Below, one piece after another: positions 31,516-32,197 of a stretch of DNA of 32,197 nt. Positions within the stretch are counted from its first letter, which is position 1, and every line of letters begins with the position of its first letter. Source of the DNA: a bacterium (GTDB lineage Bacteria; Vulcanimicrobiota; Xenobia; Xenobiales; JADMJV01); NCBI GenBank assembly GCA_030149525.1, contig JASBRJ010000201.1, positions 1 to 32,197 on the forward strand, read 5' to 3'. The notes under the pieces were generated by a model. The model ran no database searches. It was not told where the DNA came from and saw only the letters and a program-made list of their open reading frames with translations. The position numbers were made by a program, and so were the translations under genes.

Positions 31516-32197
31516 ATGCAAGGGGACGTCAACTCCCAAAAATTTAGTCTCGCCATCGACGGCACCGCAGCCAGTGGCAAGTCCACGGTAGCAAAGCTCC
31601 TGGCCGAGCGCCTCAACTGCAGCTATCTCGATACAGGAAAGCTCTATCGCGCGGTGGCGCTCTGGTTTCTTCAACATCTCGGGAGCCAGCCGGAATCCTG
31701 GGGTACCGATCACCATCTGGAGGAGACGCTCCATCAAATGTCTTTAAGGATGGAAGCTCCGCCCCGTGGCGAGTGCCGCATCCTGCTTCATGATGCCGAC
31801 GTGAATGAGCGTCTTTGCGATCTCCATGTTGAGCGAGCCACCCCCTTTGCCGCTCGAATCCCTCTAGTCCGTAAGCACCTTCTCGATGTCCAACGCGACC
31901 TAGCCAAGACGAGTTCCGTAGTTATGGCCGGGCGAGATATCGGGACCGTGGTCTTGCCGAACGCCACTCTGAAGGTTTTTATCGAAGCCGATCTGACCGA
32001 AAGAGCCCGACGACGTCTCAGTCAGCATAAAGACACCTTCACCGAGGACGAGCTTAAGAAAGCTGCCGATGCTCTCGGTGCGAGAGATGCCAGTGACGCC
32101 AACCGAAAACATGCTCCTATGAGAGCGGCCACCGACTCGCTCCAACTCGACTCGACCCAGAGAACTCCCCAGCAGTTAGTGGATGAGATCGCCCACG
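31516..32197 (+). CDS. cmk: Cytidylate kinase (3' end cut by window edge)
   Basis: This cytoplasmic enzyme phosphorylates CMP and dCMP. About 227 residues are visible with no stop; the family is about 220-230 long, so nearly all of it is present. The P-loop is IDGTAASGKSTVAKLLAERL, where the usual form is DGPAGSGKST. LDTGKLYRAVALW follows. The lid and substrate parts are MAGRDIGTVVLPNATLKVFI and TERARRRL. I chose the ATG at 31516, with AAAGG 8 bases upstream; an in-frame ATG at 31495 overlaps the M16 gene and lacks a ribosome site. It follows the M16 pair closely on the same strand. Confidence 0.95.
   Translation, partial: MQGDVNSQKFSLAIDGTAASGKSTVAKLLAERLNCSYLDTGKLYRAVALWFLQHLGSQPESWGTDHHLEETLHQMSLRMEAPPRGECRILLHDADVNERLCDLHVERATPFAARIPLVRKHLLDVQRDLAKTSSVVMAGRDIGTVVLPNATLKVFIEADLTERARRRLSQHKDTFTEDELKKAADALGARDASDANRKHAPMRAATDSLQLDSTQRTPQQLVDEIAH

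Noticed and set aside
1-32197. CRISPR arrays, insertion sequences, prophage genes
   Set aside because: No regularly spaced repeats, transposase or phage structural proteins were seen anywhere in the window.

Overview
The window is about 32 kb of dense bacterial chromosome (G+C judged by eye in the mid-50s percent) with housekeeping, envelope and signalling genes. No phage, transposase or CRISPR genes are visible. The gene mix is mosaic: two PilT-type pilus ATPases, an RsbV/RsbW/SigB-type switch, a LexA-type repressor, squalene-hopene cyclase, monofunctional proline dehydrogenase, an FprA-type reductase, a fused aspartokinase/homoserine dehydrogenase and paired M16 peptidases. This suggests a diderm, hopanoid-making bacterium of a deep-branching or poorly cultured phylum (Armatimonadota or Vulcanimicrobiota-like lineages are possible). 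I cannot place it from sequence alone.

Layout. 1-340 (-) is the 5' part of mutY. 547-5405 (+) holds pilT, a degenerate pilT paralogue, serS and a DAO-type flavoprotein. 5447-13945 (-) is a long same-strand block. In transcription order it reads proline dehydrogenase, SppA, ABC ATPase, FtsX-type permease, YtxH protein, RsbV, RsbW, SigB-type sigma factor, LexA-like repressor and a cNMP/HD-GYP protein. 13964-14539 (+) is a lipoprotein. 14570-16585 (-) is squalene-hopene cyclase. 16749-32197 (+) holds fprA, thrA, ftsY, an Arg-rich unknown, glyA, a tandem PilZ protein, a DUF2156 membrane protein, a small exported protein, tRNA-Glu(CTC), a structured non-coding island, a secreted two-module protein, two M16 peptidases and cmk (cut by the right edge).

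Themes. Type IV pilus and c-di-GMP functions recur: PilT, its paralogue, HD-GYP and PilZ. Several proteins keep their fold but have lost key residues. The PilT paralogue lacks the Walker B glutamate and His box, the LexA homologue lacks the autocleavage lysine and cleavage site, RsbW lacks its N-box asparagine, the second M16 lacks HxxEH, and the DAO protein has a damaged glycine motif. The M16 case is a known pairing pattern; the others are less expected.

The most unusual non-coding locus is 27342-27645. The 3' end of tRNA-Glu is repeated exactly (26 bp) 278 bp downstream, and the interval is mostly one 162-nt near-continuous hairpin. This looks like an att-flanked miniature integrative element or a structured RNA locus. 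A second regulatory oddity is a perfect 12-bp hairpin at 26730-26763 whose 3' arm contains the Shine-Dalgarno of the next gene.
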